A stretch of 9,729 nucleotides of DNA from NCBI GenBank assembly GCA_042092935.1, contig JBELFK010000110.1, positions 1 through 9,729 of the forward strand, read 5' to 3'. Made by a program: the position numbers and the translations under genes. The stretch's first letter is position 1; the number at the start of each line of letters is the position of its first letter. Positions 1-6,665 of this stretch are shown in pieces. The notes beneath the pieces were generated by a model. That model did not search any database. It was given only the letters and a program-made list of their open reading frames with translations, and was not told the origin of the DNA. The stretch comes from JASMHC01 sp042092935. Lineage in GTDB: Bacteria > Pseudomonadota > Alphaproteobacteria > Rhodobacterales > Rhodobacteraceae.

Positions 1-7
1 CGCATTT

Positions 8-36
8 TTGTTGCGCTGCAACTGCAAAGTAATTAT
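8..36 (+). promoter_or_regulatory. Putative mcd promoter with overlapping TGCAA repeats
   Basis: A possible sigma-70-type promoter is TTGTTG at 8-13 and AATTAT at 31-36 with a 17-base spacer, which would start transcription near base 43. Inside it lies an inverted repeat TTGC-N3-GCAA (11-21) and a tandem direct repeat of CTGCAA (16-21 and 22-27). Repeats overlapping a promoter are typical of an operator. The hexamers are only moderate matches (3/6 and 4/6), and alphaproteobacterial -10 elements are loosely conserved, so both promoter and operator are inferred. Confidence 0.35.
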
Positions 37-91
37 TCAGGGGCCAACTTGGAATACATGCATATTGCCGCGTGATGAATAGGACAATCCG

Positions 92-1744
92 ATGACCCAA
101 CCGACGCTTCTTTCCGATCTTTTGACCCTAACCGCCAAAGCAATCGCGCCCACCGAAGCCGTTTTTGAAGCTGCCAAAACATCGGTTGGCGCGTTGGTCA
201 GCAAGGACGGCCGCGTCAGTGGTGATCTGATCGAATTGCACCAGAACGCAGCCCACGGCCTGTCCTGGATCGCCACCTATGTTGAAGCGCTGCGCCAGAT
301 GCATAAATGGGCCGAACGTCTGAAGTCCGATGGCAAGTTTGGCGAAATCGAGGGGTTGATATTGCAATGCGCCTTTGGCGAATACCTTGCCCAGCTTCGC
401 GGTGGCATTCCCATGAGTCAGGGCGAAATTATCCGCCTTGCCGATACGGGTGCCGACGTTGAAACCTTCGCAACGCCCGAAATTGACCAACTGATCGCCG
501 CAGGCACAAGTCAGGCGGCAAAAACCCGACTCGTCGAAGTGATGCAAGAACAGGTCGCCAACACCACCCTTGGCGCAAGCGGTCTTGACGACGAGCTTGA
601 GATGATCCGCGAGCAATTCCGCCGTTTCGCCGTGGAAAGGGTCGAGCCTTTCGCCCACGACTGGCATCTGAACGATGAATTGATCCCGATGGACATCATC
701 GAAGAATTGGCCGAGATGGGCGTTTTTGGGCTGACCATCCCCGAGGAATACGGCGGCTTTGGGCTGTCTAAGGCCTCGATGGTCGTTGTTTCCGAAGAGC
801 TTTCGCGCGGATATATTGGCGTCGGCTCGCTGGGCACGCGCTCTGAAATCGCGGCCGAGTTGATCGAAGGCGGCGGCACCGATGCGCAAAAAGAATACTG
901 GTTGCCCAAGATCGCCAGCGCCGAAATCCTGCCGACGGCGGTGTTCACCGAACCCAACACCGGCTCGGACCTTGGCGCGCTTCGCACCCGCGCCGAGAAG
1001 GATGCAAATGGCGACTACAAGGTGACAGGGAACAAAACCTGGATCACGCACGCAGCGCGCACCCATGTGATGACATTGCTTGCGCGCACCGACCCGGACT
1101 CAACCGATCACCGTGGCCTTTCAATGTTTCTCGCTGAAAAGACCCCAGGAAGTGATGACGCCCCATTCCCTACCGAGGGCATGACCGGTGGCGAGATTGA
1201 GGTTCTCGGCTATCGCGGCATGAAGGAATACGAGCTCGGGTTTGATAACTTCCACGTCAAAGGTGAAAACCTTCTCGGCGGCGAAGAAGGTCAGGGCTTC
1301 AAGCAGCTAATGCGCACATTTGAGGCCGCCCGCATTCAGACAGCAGCCCGCGCAATTGGCGTGGCCCAAGCGGCGCTGGATGTTGGGATGCAATATGCGC
1401 AGGACCGCAAGCAATTTGGAAAATCGTTGATAAACTTCCCGCGCGTCGCCAATAAGCTGGCGATGATGGCCGTTGAAATCATGGTTGCACGTCAGTTGAC
1501 CTACTATTCAGCTTGGCAAAAAGATCACGGCCACCGCTGCGATCTCGAGGCCGGAATGGCCAAATTGCTGGGTGCACGGGTGGCTTGGGCGGCAGCGGAC
1601 AACGCGCTGCAAATCCACGGCGGCAACGGGTTTGCGCTTGAATACAAAATCAGTCGCATACTTTGCGACGCCCGCATTCTGAACATCTTTGAGGGTGCCG
1701 CAGAAATTCAGGCTCAGGTCATCGCGCGCCGCTTGCTCAGCTAA
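92..1744 (+). CDS. mcd: (2S)-methylsuccinyl-CoA dehydrogenase, acyl-CoA dehydrogenase family
   Basis: This 550-residue flavoprotein very likely oxidises (2S)-methylsuccinyl-CoA to mesaconyl-CoA in the ethylmalonyl-CoA pathway, passing electrons to electron-transferring flavoprotein in the cytoplasm. Residues about 165-550 form a complete acyl-CoA dehydrogenase: the family motif TEPNTGSD is at 286-293, QIHGGNGF at 507-514, and the FEGAAEIQ segment near the C-terminus carries the likely catalytic base Glu534 (equivalent to the IYEG glutamate of medium-chain enzymes). Ordinary family members have about 380 residues; the extra N-terminal domain of about 165 residues is a known mark of Mcd, and it separates this call from a fatty-acid beta-oxidation enzyme. 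The ATG at 92 follows AGGA at 81-84 with 7-base spacing. The gene stands alone on its strand and ends in a stop interleaved with that of the LysR gene. Substrate assignment rests on architecture and remembered family resemblance, not on an alignment. Confidence 0.88.
   Translation: MTQPTLLSDLLTLTAKAIAPTEAVFEAAKTSVGALVSKDGRVSGDLIELHQNAAHGLSWIATYVEALRQMHKWAERLKSDGKFGEIEGLILQCAFGEYLAQLRGGIPMSQGEIIRLADTGADVETFATPEIDQLIAAGTSQAAKTRLVEVMQEQVANTTLGASGLDDELEMIREQFRRFAVERVEPFAHDWHLNDELIPMDIIEELAEMGVFGLTIPEEYGGFGLSKASMVVVSEELSRGYIGVGSLGTRSEIAAELIEGGGTDAQKEYWLPKIASAEILPTAVFTEPNTGSDLGALRTRAEKDANGDYKVTGNKTWITHAARTHVMTLLARTDPDSTDHRGLSMFLAEKTPGSDDAPFPTEGMTGGEIEVLGYRGMKEYELGFDNFHVKGENLLGGEEGQGFKQLMRTFEAARIQTAARAIGVAQAALDVGMQYAQDRKQFGKSLINFPRVANKLAMMAVEIMVARQLTYYSAWQKDHGHRCDLEAGMAKLLGARVAWAAADNALQIHGGNGFALEYKISRILCDARILNIFEGAAEIQAQVIARRLLS
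1741..1744. other. Interleaved stop codons of convergent genes (CTAA)
   Basis: The + strand reads TAA at 1742-1744 (end of mcd) and the - strand reads TAG at 1743-1741 (end of the LysR gene). The two genes therefore share their last bases, leaving no intergenic space and no room for a terminator outside coding sequence. Transcripts from each side must run into the other gene antisense before ending. Confidence 0.95.
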
Positions 1745-2625
1745 TCCGACCACTTTCGGGCCAGCCCTTTGGCCTCATGCAGAAGGGCTGCGATGACCGG
1801 CGTGTGGGGTTCCTGATGGGGGGCGATCAACCCAACGCGGTGACTTGCGTCGGGTTTTGTGATGGGCACGGCGTGCAGCTTTGATCCCGCCAAATGGATC
1901 TCGGCGGCCTTGACCGGCAAGATCGTCGCCCAACCGCCGCTCAGGACGTGGCTAATCAGAACCGTAATCGTATTCGCCTCGATCCCGGGTTGAATTTGCA
2001 CGCCCGCCTCTTTCAGGTGGAGGTTTATGATGCGGCGGTTCAGCATTTCAGGCGTCAACAGGCAAAGCGGCATGTCGCCCAAATCCTCCCATCTCACGGT
2101 GTCGCCCGGAAGCGGCTCCGAGGACACCAGCACATATTTCTCGGCATAAAGCGGCTCAAACACGACGCGTCCCAATGGCTCGTCGTCGAGATAAGAGATG
2201 CCCGCGTCGATCTCGAGATTATCCATCATTTCAAGGATTTGCGTCGAGGAGCGCGACAGGATCGTCAACCGGATGTTCGGATGCAATCTGGCGAAATGCG
2301 CCGTCAACTGTGACGCGGGCGTCAGCGCGGTCGGGATCACAGCCAAGCGAAGGTTTCCCGAAAGCCCTTGGCGGGCAAAGCGCATTTCTTCCTTCATCGC
2401 GCGGGCGTCCGCCACGATTTGACGCGCCCATTCCTGAACGCGCTGTCCCTCGGGTGTTAGGCCCTTGAAACGCGATCCGCGGTAGACAAGCATAACGCCA
2501 AGCTGTTCTTCCAACTGTTTGATTGCCGCCGAAAGCGTGGGTTGTGTCACGCCGATTTCTTCGGCGGCCTTGCCAAAATGACGGCTCTTGGCCAGGGCCA
2601 GATACATTTCCAGTTTGTCGATCAT
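1741..2625 (-). CDS. LysR-type transcriptional regulator
   Basis: A 294-residue protein of normal LysR-family length. The N-terminal winged helix-turn-helix spans about residues 3-61, with the conserved helix-turn-helix core at 16-49 (HFGKAAEEIGVTQPTLSAAI and following). A linker helix follows to about 85, then a periplasmic-binding-like effector domain at about 88-290. It is a DNA-binding regulator responding to an unknown small molecule. The ATG at 2625 overlaps the recO stop (ATGA), and an AAAGGG Shine-Dalgarno-like stretch lies about 8 bases upstream inside recO, so it is probably co-transcribed and translationally coupled with recO. LysR regulators usually act on a divergently transcribed neighbour; here mcd converges, so position alone does not make mcd the target. 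The start of the protein reminds me of LysR regulators found next to formate dehydrogenase operons, but this is from memory and weak. Confidence 0.93.
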   Translation of the reverse strand: MIDKLEMYLALAKSRHFGKAAEEIGVTQPTLSAAIKQLEEQLGVMLVYRGSRFKGLTPEGQRVQEWARQIVADARAMKEEMRFARQGLSGNLRLAVIPTALTPASQLTAHFARLHPNIRLTILSRSSTQILEMMDNLEIDAGISYLDDEPLGRVVFEPLYAEKYVLVSSEPLPGDTVRWEDLGDMPLCLLTPEMLNRRIINLHLKEAGVQIQPGIEANTITVLISHVLSGGWATILPVKAAEIHLAGSKLHAVPITKPDASHRVGLIAPHQEPHTPVIAALLHEAKGLARKWSD

Positions 2626-3353
2626 CGCTTCGCCCTTTTCCTGAGCACGGCCAAAAAGCGCTCGCGCGCATCTGGCAGCGGTCGCCCCACCTGCCCCTCA
2701 GCCAAATTTGTCTTAAGAAAGTATCCTGTGGTTTCAAGGGCCAATAGGATGTCGGCGTCAGCCGCGTCGCCCTCGCCCCTCATACAAGGCACGAGTGGCA
2801 GCATGCGATCGGCCCAAGCGCCCGCGCCGGTTTTCGACACCGCCCGCCCCGACTTGGGCGAGATATAGACAAGCCCGTCGGTTGCGCCGGTGGCGGCGCA
2901 ACGGTCCAGCTCAAGCCCAAAACCAAGCTCGCTCAAGAAAGCCATTTCCCATTGTAGATAGGCAAGCGGCCAGACGCTTTCTTGGCCAAGCAAATCCATC
3001 AGAGGCAGTGTTTTATCATAGAGGTCATGATGAGGTTCGCGTTCCGGTAGGGCATATTGCAGCATCGCCACGACACCCCCCGCACCTGCCAGGGCCAATC
3101 GGCTGCCCATCAAGGTCGCCGCGCGACTGCGGATAGGTTCAACAGTAAATGCACCGATGTGATCCTCAAGCCGCGCGCGCCAACTTACGTCAAGCTGCGC
3201 CCCGCTTTGCAGCAAAGGGGCCATCTTGCGACTTTGCCCGCCCCGAATGACACCAGAATGCACGCCGTGTTCGCGCGTAAAGACCGAGGCAATGGCGCTG
3301 GATTCCCCATGCGCGCGCACGCTCAGCAACAGTCCTTCTTCGCGCCACTCCAA
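2622..3353 (-). CDS. recO: DNA repair protein RecO
   Basis: A 243-residue RecO, which with RecR helps load RecA on single-stranded DNA coated by SSB during RecF-pathway gap repair and also anneals strands. The N-terminal OB-fold covers about residues 1-80, including the typical opening EWREEGLLLSVRAHGE and the RGGQSRKMAPLLQ segment at 37-49. The helical C-terminal region contains the ELGFGLELDRCAATG block at 142-156 and the SPKSGRAVS block at 165-173. Only one cysteine is present in that block, so no four-cysteine zinc site is seen. The start is a TTG at 3353, chosen because alphaproteobacterial RecO begins MEWR and because AAAGGG at 3365-3360 gives a ribosome site 6 bases upstream; an in-frame TAA lies about 50 bases further up and no ATG lies between. 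A hairpin and a promoter-like sequence precede it, so it may start a new transcript together with the LysR gene. Confidence 0.93.
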   Translation of the reverse strand: MEWREEGLLLSVRAHGESSAIASVFTREHGVHSGVIRGGQSRKMAPLLQSGAQLDVSWRARLEDHIGAFTVEPIRSRAATLMGSRLALAGAGGVVAMLQYALPEREPHHDLYDKTLPLMDLLGQESVWPLAYLQWEMAFLSELGFGLELDRCAATGATDGLVYISPKSGRAVSKTGAGAWADRMLPLVPCMRGEGDAADADILLALETTGYFLKTNLAEGQVGRPLPDARERFLAVLRKRAKR

Positions 3354-3379
3354 AGCAAACCCTTTATCTTTTGACGGAA

Positions 3380-3408
3380 AGTATCCTCGGGGGTGAATTT
3401 ATCCGCAA
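3380..3408 (-). promoter_or_regulatory. Putative recO promoter
   Basis: On the - strand TTGCGG (3408-3403) and GATACT (3385-3380) are separated by 17 bases. This would place the transcript start about 20 bases before the TTG start of recO. The matches to consensus are moderate (3/6 and 4/6). The position just beyond the hairpin at 3417-3435 supports a separate recO-lysR transcript. Confidence 0.35.
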
Positions 3409-3416
3409 GGAGAAAG

Positions 3417-3435
3417 AGGGGGCGGACAGCCCCCT
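3417..3435 (-). terminator. GC-rich hairpin after the DUF1491 gene, likely terminator
   Basis: A perfect 7-bp stem, AGGGGGC (3417-3423) pairing with GCCCCCT (3429-3435) around a 5-base loop, sits 15 bases past the DUF1491 stop codon. On the - strand the stem is followed by CTTTCTCC, which is pyrimidine-rich but not a clean T run. It fits an intrinsic terminator or attenuator ending the lepB-rnc-era-DUF1491 transcript before recO. On the + strand it has no T tract and no upstream gene to terminate. Confidence 0.5.
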
Positions 3436-3450
3436 TGCAACGCTTAGGCG

Positions 3451-3780
3451 CTATTCAGACAATCCGGGTTCATCCAAAAGGTGACGCCCCTGCCTGTCTT
3501 CGACTTCAATCACCCAAATGTCGGGATCAAAACTCCGCTGACGGGCAAGCGCCTGATCGACGGATTGTTCCGCGCCTTCGCTCAGAATGTCCCACTTTCG
3601 GGTGTCGCTCAGAATATCAAACACCCGCTGATAAAGCGCAGCGCGCCCGTCCAATGAGTTGAGCTTCACCAATATCGTACCGGCGGTGTCATCGCCGTGG
3701 GTGACAACAAAGGCAGGGATGTCATACAGCCGAAGCCGGGTCAGATAGGCCTGTACCCAGAATTCTGCCGTCAGGCGCAT
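3451..3780 (-). CDS. DUF1491 family protein of unknown function
   Basis: A 109-residue protein with no signal peptide or membrane segment, so probably cytoplasmic. It matches the DUF1491 family, a small alphaproteobacterial family without an established function; recognisable parts are the N-terminal RLTAEFWVQAYLTRLRL block (2-18) and the central GTILVKLN strand (34-41). The C-terminal half includes an acidic, aspartate/glutamate-rich stretch. The ATG at 3780 shares one base with the era stop codon (TGATG), and no clear Shine-Dalgarno sequence lies upstream, so translation probably depends on ribosomes finishing era. A TTG immediately before it (3783) is an alternative start that would add one residue. 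Tight coupling to era hints at a role near ribosome or RNA metabolism, but that is context only. Confidence 0.88.
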   Translation of the reverse strand: MRLTAEFWVQAYLTRLRLYDIPAFVVTHGDDTAGTILVKLNSLDGRAALYQRVFDILSDTRKWDILSEGAEQSVDQALARQRSFDPDIWVIEVEDRQGRHLLDEPGLSE

Positions 3781-4685
3781 CAAATGTTGCCGTCTTTGAA
3801 ATTGAGCCCCATCTCGGAATACCGGGCCGCTTCTTCCTGCCAGCCTTCACGGACTTTGACCTGAAGGAACAGGTGAATTGTACGGCCGAGGAATTCAGAC
3901 AATTCTTCGCGTGCGGCTTTCGAGACCGCCTTTATCGTTTCGCCCTTATGGCCAAGGATAATGCCCTTGTGGCCGTCGCGTGCCACATAAATGATCTGCT
4001 CAACACGGGCGGATCCGTCTTTGCGTTCTTGCCAGTTTTCAGTTTCGACTGTCAGTTGATAGGGAAGCTCTTGGTGCAGGCGCAGGGTCAGTTTCTCGCG
4101 TGTCATTTCAGCGGCAATCATCCGCATGGGCAGATCGGCGATTTGGTCTTCGGGGTAAAGCCACGGGCTTTCCGGCAGCCCCTCAGCCAACCATTTGCGC
4201 AGATCGTTGACGCCATATCCCTTTTCAGCCGAAATCATGAAGGATTCCGTGAACGGATAACGGTCGTTCAAGTCCTTGGTCAGGCTCAGCAGCGCTTCGG
4301 CTTTGACTTTATCGAGCTTGTTGATCGCCAAAGCCACGGTCCGTCCCTGCCCGACCTCTTGCAAGCCGTCGAGTATACGCTCGACGCCTTCGGTGATGCC
4401 GCGATGCGCTTCGACCATCAAAACGATGACGTCCGCATCCGCCGCACCGCCCCACGCGGCGGCGACCATGGCGCGATCCAAACGACGCCGTGGTTTGAAC
4501 AATCCCGGTGTATCTACGAACACCATCTGACTTTCACCTTCAATCGCGACCCCGCGAATGCGCGCACGCGTGGTTTGAACCTTATGCGTCACGATTGAAA
4601 CCTTGGCGCCGACCATGCGGTTCAGCAGGGTCGACTTGCCTGCGTTCGGTTCACCGATCAGTGCGATAAAGCCTGCTTTTGTCAT
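3780..4685 (-). CDS. era: GTPase Era
   Basis: A 301-residue Era, a GTPase that binds the 3' end of 16S rRNA and assists maturation of the 30S ribosomal subunit at the inner face of the membrane. The GTP-binding motifs are all visible: G1 GEPNAGKS at 11-18, a QTTR G2 region at 37-40, G3 DTPG at 58-61, G4 NKLD at 122-125 and G5 SAE at 152-154. The C-terminal KH RNA-binding domain carries its GHKG loop at 245-248. The length is normal. An in-frame extension reaches back to 4937 inside rnc, but Era proteins begin close to the G1 motif, and the ATG at 4685 overlaps the rnc stop as ATGA, so that start is chosen. The lepB-rnc-era order is a widespread bacterial arrangement. Confidence 0.97.
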   Translation of the reverse strand: MTKAGFIALIGEPNAGKSTLLNRMVGAKVSIVTHKVQTTRARIRGVAIEGESQMVFVDTPGLFKPRRRLDRAMVAAAWGGAADADVIVLMVEAHRGITEGVERILDGLQEVGQGRTVALAINKLDKVKAEALLSLTKDLNDRYPFTESFMISAEKGYGVNDLRKWLAEGLPESPWLYPEDQIADLPMRMIAAEMTREKLTLRLHQELPYQLTVETENWQERKDGSARVEQIIYVARDGHKGIILGHKGETIKAVSKAAREELSEFLGRTIHLFLQVKVREGWQEEAARYSEMGLNFKDGNI

Positions 4686-5365
4686 TTGTTTTCCACTTCT
4701 TTCAGCAGGGTCTTCGCCGCGTCTTGCTCGGCTATGCGTTTTGATCCGGCCTGTGCTTCGGCGCTTTCGCCGGATTGCAATGTGCATCGGATGGTAAATA
4801 TCGGGGCGTGGTCGGGACCACTGCGCGAAACCTCGGAATACTTCGGAGGGTGTTGCTTGCGGGCCTGCGCCCATTCCTGCAACGAGGTCTTGGCATCGCG
4901 CGCGTCGGCCTCGACCGATTTGATGCGCGTGTTCCAAAGCCTCAGGATCAAGGCCTGCGCCGCAACAAATCCACCGTCCAGATAGACCGCCGCGATCACG
5001 GCTTCCATCGCGTCTCCCAGCAAGGCCTGTTTGCGCCGCCCCCCTGTCATCATCTCAGAGCGCCCGAGCTTCAGGACAGTGCCGACATCGACTTCGCGGG
5101 CAATCTCGGCGCAAGTTTCCTTGCGCACCAAAGCGTTAAAGCGCGGGGCAAGCTGCCCCTCGGCTGCCGCCGCGTCTTCTTCCAGCAGCGCTTGGGCCAT
5201 CACCAGACCAAGCACCCGATCCCCGAGGAATTCGAGCCGCTGGTTATCTGGCCGTGTGGACGACGAACGCGAGGAATGCGTGACCGCAGTAACAAGCAAA
5301 GCCGGATCAGAGAATTGATACCCGATCCGGCCTTGGAAATCTTTCATGTCGCTTGCGAGTTTCAA
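4682..5365 (-). CDS. rnc: Ribonuclease III
   Basis: A 227-residue RNase III that cleaves double-stranded RNA, notably rRNA precursors. The endonuclease domain (about 1-155) carries the signature RLEFLGDRV at 43-51. Likely metal-binding and catalytic residues are Glu45, Asp49, Asp118 and Glu121 (GDAMEAVIAAVYLD). The position equivalent to Escherichia coli Glu38 is Gln42. A double-stranded RNA-binding domain follows at about 156-225 (DAKTSLQEWAQ at the start, AEQDAAKTLL near the end). The start is a TTG at 5365 that overlaps the lepB stop as TTGA. It is preferred over the ATG at 5347 because AAGAGGG lies just upstream at 5376-5370 and because relatives begin MKL followed by this spacing. It is probably translated together with lepB and era. 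Confidence 0.96.
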   Translation of the reverse strand: MKLASDMKDFQGRIGYQFSDPALLVTAVTHSSRSSSTRPDNQRLEFLGDRVLGLVMAQALLEEDAAAAEGQLAPRFNALVRKETCAEIAREVDVGTVLKLGRSEMMTGGRRKQALLGDAMEAVIAAVYLDGGFVAAQALILRLWNTRIKSVEADARDAKTSLQEWAQARKQHPPKYSEVSRSGPDHAPIFTIRCTLQSGESAEAQAGSKRIAEQDAAKTLLKEVENK

Positions 5366-6198
5366 TCAACCCTCTTGAAGAAACGGTCACTCCGCCACGT
5401 CCAGAAATAGAGCATGGATCGACCGGCGGATGAGAACATGACGCGGTCGGCGCGTCCGATCAGATTTTCATACGGAACATAGCCAACGCCGCCAATGGTT
5501 TGTGGAACGCGGCTGTCCGTCGAATTATCTCGGTTGTCGCCCATAAAGAAGTAGTTGCCGGCGGGCACCGTGTAGACGGGCGTATTGTCTGTTGCCCGTG
5601 TTGTGACATCCAGAATTGAGTGTTCAACACCGTTTGGCAGGGTTTCCGATTGCTTGACCTTAATGCATTCGCCCCCCGTACCGACAGGTGCATTGGCGCA
5701 TATGGGACGGGCGCGTTGCGGGCCTTGGGGTTCGGCTATTTCGCTAAAGACACCGTCGTCTTCGAGTTTAACCGCTTCGCCGTTCAGATAGAGAACACCG
5801 CCCTTCATTTGAACACGATCCCCGGGAAGGCCGATCAAGCGCTTGATGTAATCTGTCCCTGTTACCGGATGACGGAAAACGACCACATCACCGCGCTCGG
5901 GCTCACCGCCTAGAAAGCGGCTATTGTCGCCGTCAAAAACGCCGCAGAGGTCTTCGGCATCGACGTTGATACCAACGGCAGGGATGCGGATCGTGGGGCA
6001 TGAGGCGTAAGAATAGCCATAGGCCATCTTGTTAACGAAGACGAAATCGCCAATCAAAAGCGTGTCCTTCATCGACCCTGACGGGATCCAGAACGGTTGG
6101 AAAAAGATTGTGCGGAAAATTCCTGCGATAACCAATGCGTAAACGATCGTCTTGATCGTCTCAAAGATCGCATTTGGTTCTTTGACCTCAGTCTGCAT
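5362..6198 (-). CDS. lepB: Signal peptidase I
   Basis: A 278-residue type I signal peptidase, which removes signal peptides from exported proteins on the outer face of the inner membrane. One N-terminal membrane segment covers about residues 12-33. The catalytic serine is Ser42 in IPSGSM (38-43), and the general base is Lys119 in DYIKRLIGLPGD (116-127). The conserved box GDNRDNSTDSR is at 220-230. Between the serine box and the EPERGDVVVFRHP strand there is a loop with Cys67 and Cys85, and a second insert holds Cys167 and Cys178; all four face the periplasm by the expected topology. The ATG at 6198 follows GGAG with 7-base spacing. A 59-base gap with a promoter-like sequence precedes it, so it may head the lepB-rnc-era-DUF1491 transcript. 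Confidence 0.97.
   Translation of the reverse strand: MQTEVKEPNAIFETIKTIVYALVIAGIFRTIFFQPFWIPSGSMKDTLLIGDFVFVNKMAYGYSYASCPTIRIPAVGINVDAEDLCGVFDGDNSRFLGGEPERGDVVVFRHPVTGTDYIKRLIGLPGDRVQMKGGVLYLNGEAVKLEDDGVFSEIAEPQGPQRARPICANAPVGTGGECIKVKQSETLPNGVEHSILDVTTRATDNTPVYTVPAGNYFFMGDNRDNSTDSRVPQTIGGVGYVPYENLIGRADRVMFSSAGRSMLYFWTWRSDRFFKRVD
5370..5376 (-). promoter_or_regulatory. Shine-Dalgarno site supporting the TTG start of rnc
   Basis: AAGAGGG on the - strand, inside the last codons of lepB, lies 4 bases before the TTG at 5365. The alternative ATG at 5347 has no comparable purine-rich stretch, so this site decides the start. Confidence 0.6.
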
Positions 6199-6226
6199 AT
6201 TTGTTCTCCGCTGTCGGTTTGAAGGC

Positions 6227-6255
6227 TACATGCGGTCACGGCTCTGAGGTGTCAA
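6227..6255 (-). promoter_or_regulatory. Putative lepB promoter
   Basis: The - strand carries a perfect -35 box TTGACA at 6255-6250, directly after the acpS stop codon. At 17-base spacing the -10 position reads CATGTA (6232-6227), a poor match (2/6). The predicted transcript would start about 20 bases before the lepB ATG. The exact -35 and the location in the only sizeable gap support it; the weak -10 argues for caution. Confidence 0.4.
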
Positions 6256-6257
6256 GG

Positions 6258-6665
6258 TCAACCGGCGGGAATCAGCCGCGCCTCGATCACCACAAAGGCC
6301 TGCGCCCATGGATGATCGTCCGTAAGCGTGACATGGATCACCGCTTCGTGACCGTCCGGCGTCATGCTTTCAAGGCGTTCTTTCGCCCAGCCTGTCACCT
6401 CCATGACGGGTTGACCGGTGCGCAGATTGCTGACGGACATATCCTTCCATGCGATGCCCATGCGCAGCCCTGTTCCAAGCGCCTTTGAGCACGCCTCTTT
6501 CGCGGCCCAGCGTTTGGCGTAGGTGCCCGCCACGTCCATACGCCGCTCGGCTTTGCGCTTTTCGATCTCGGTGAAGACGCGGTTGCGAAAACGGTCCCCG
6601 TGGCGCTCGAGCACCCCCGCGATGCGGTCAATGTTCGCAAGATCCGTGCCGACGCCGAGGATCAA
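6258..6665 (-). CDS. acpS: Holo-[acyl-carrier-protein] synthase
   Basis: A 135-residue AcpS, which transfers 4'-phosphopantetheine from coenzyme A to acyl carrier protein and so activates fatty acid synthesis. The N-terminal strand ILGVGTDLA includes the metal-binding Asp8, and the RWAAKEACSKALGTG motif (52-66) supplies the second metal ligand Glu57. The HVTLTDD strand is at 111-117. Length is normal for the AcpS class. The start must lie at or close to the TTG at 6665, since AcpS proteins begin MI-GIGTD. That TTG overlaps the stop of the upstream exported-protein gene (TTGA), and the bases before it (CCCTATTTCAA) contain no Shine-Dalgarno sequence, so initiation probably depends on coupling to the upstream gene. 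Confidence 0.95.
   Translation of the reverse strand: MILGVGTDLANIDRIAGVLERHGDRFRNRVFTEIEKRKAERRMDVAGTYAKRWAAKEACSKALGTGLRMGIAWKDMSVSNLRTGQPVMEVTGWAKERLESMTPDGHEAVIHVTLTDDHPWAQAFVVIEARLIPAG

Noticed and set aside
128..1066. Long open frame of 312 codons on the - strand inside mcd
   Set aside because: It lies fully antisense to a clear acyl-CoA dehydrogenase, has no recognisable domain and is rich in Phe, Gly and Arg as expected for a complementary-frame shadow in GC-rich DNA.
2231..2737. Open frame of 168 codons on the - strand bridging the recO-lysR junction
   Set aside because: It runs out of frame across both real genes, has no family features, and both RecO and the LysR protein are complete and continuous in their own frames.
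3873..4598. Open frame of 241 codons on the + strand opposite era
   Set aside because: It is antisense to a well-supported gene with all GTPase motifs and shows no domain of its own.
4686..4937. Possible N-terminal extension of Era by 84 residues
   Set aside because: The extension lies within rnc in another frame and reads as low-complexity basic sequence. Era starts a few residues before its G1 motif, and the ATG at 4685 overlaps the rnc stop in the usual way.
4775..5410. Open frame of 211 codons on the + strand opposite rnc
   Set aside because: It is antisense to RNase III, with no recognisable motif, and its composition fits a shadow frame.
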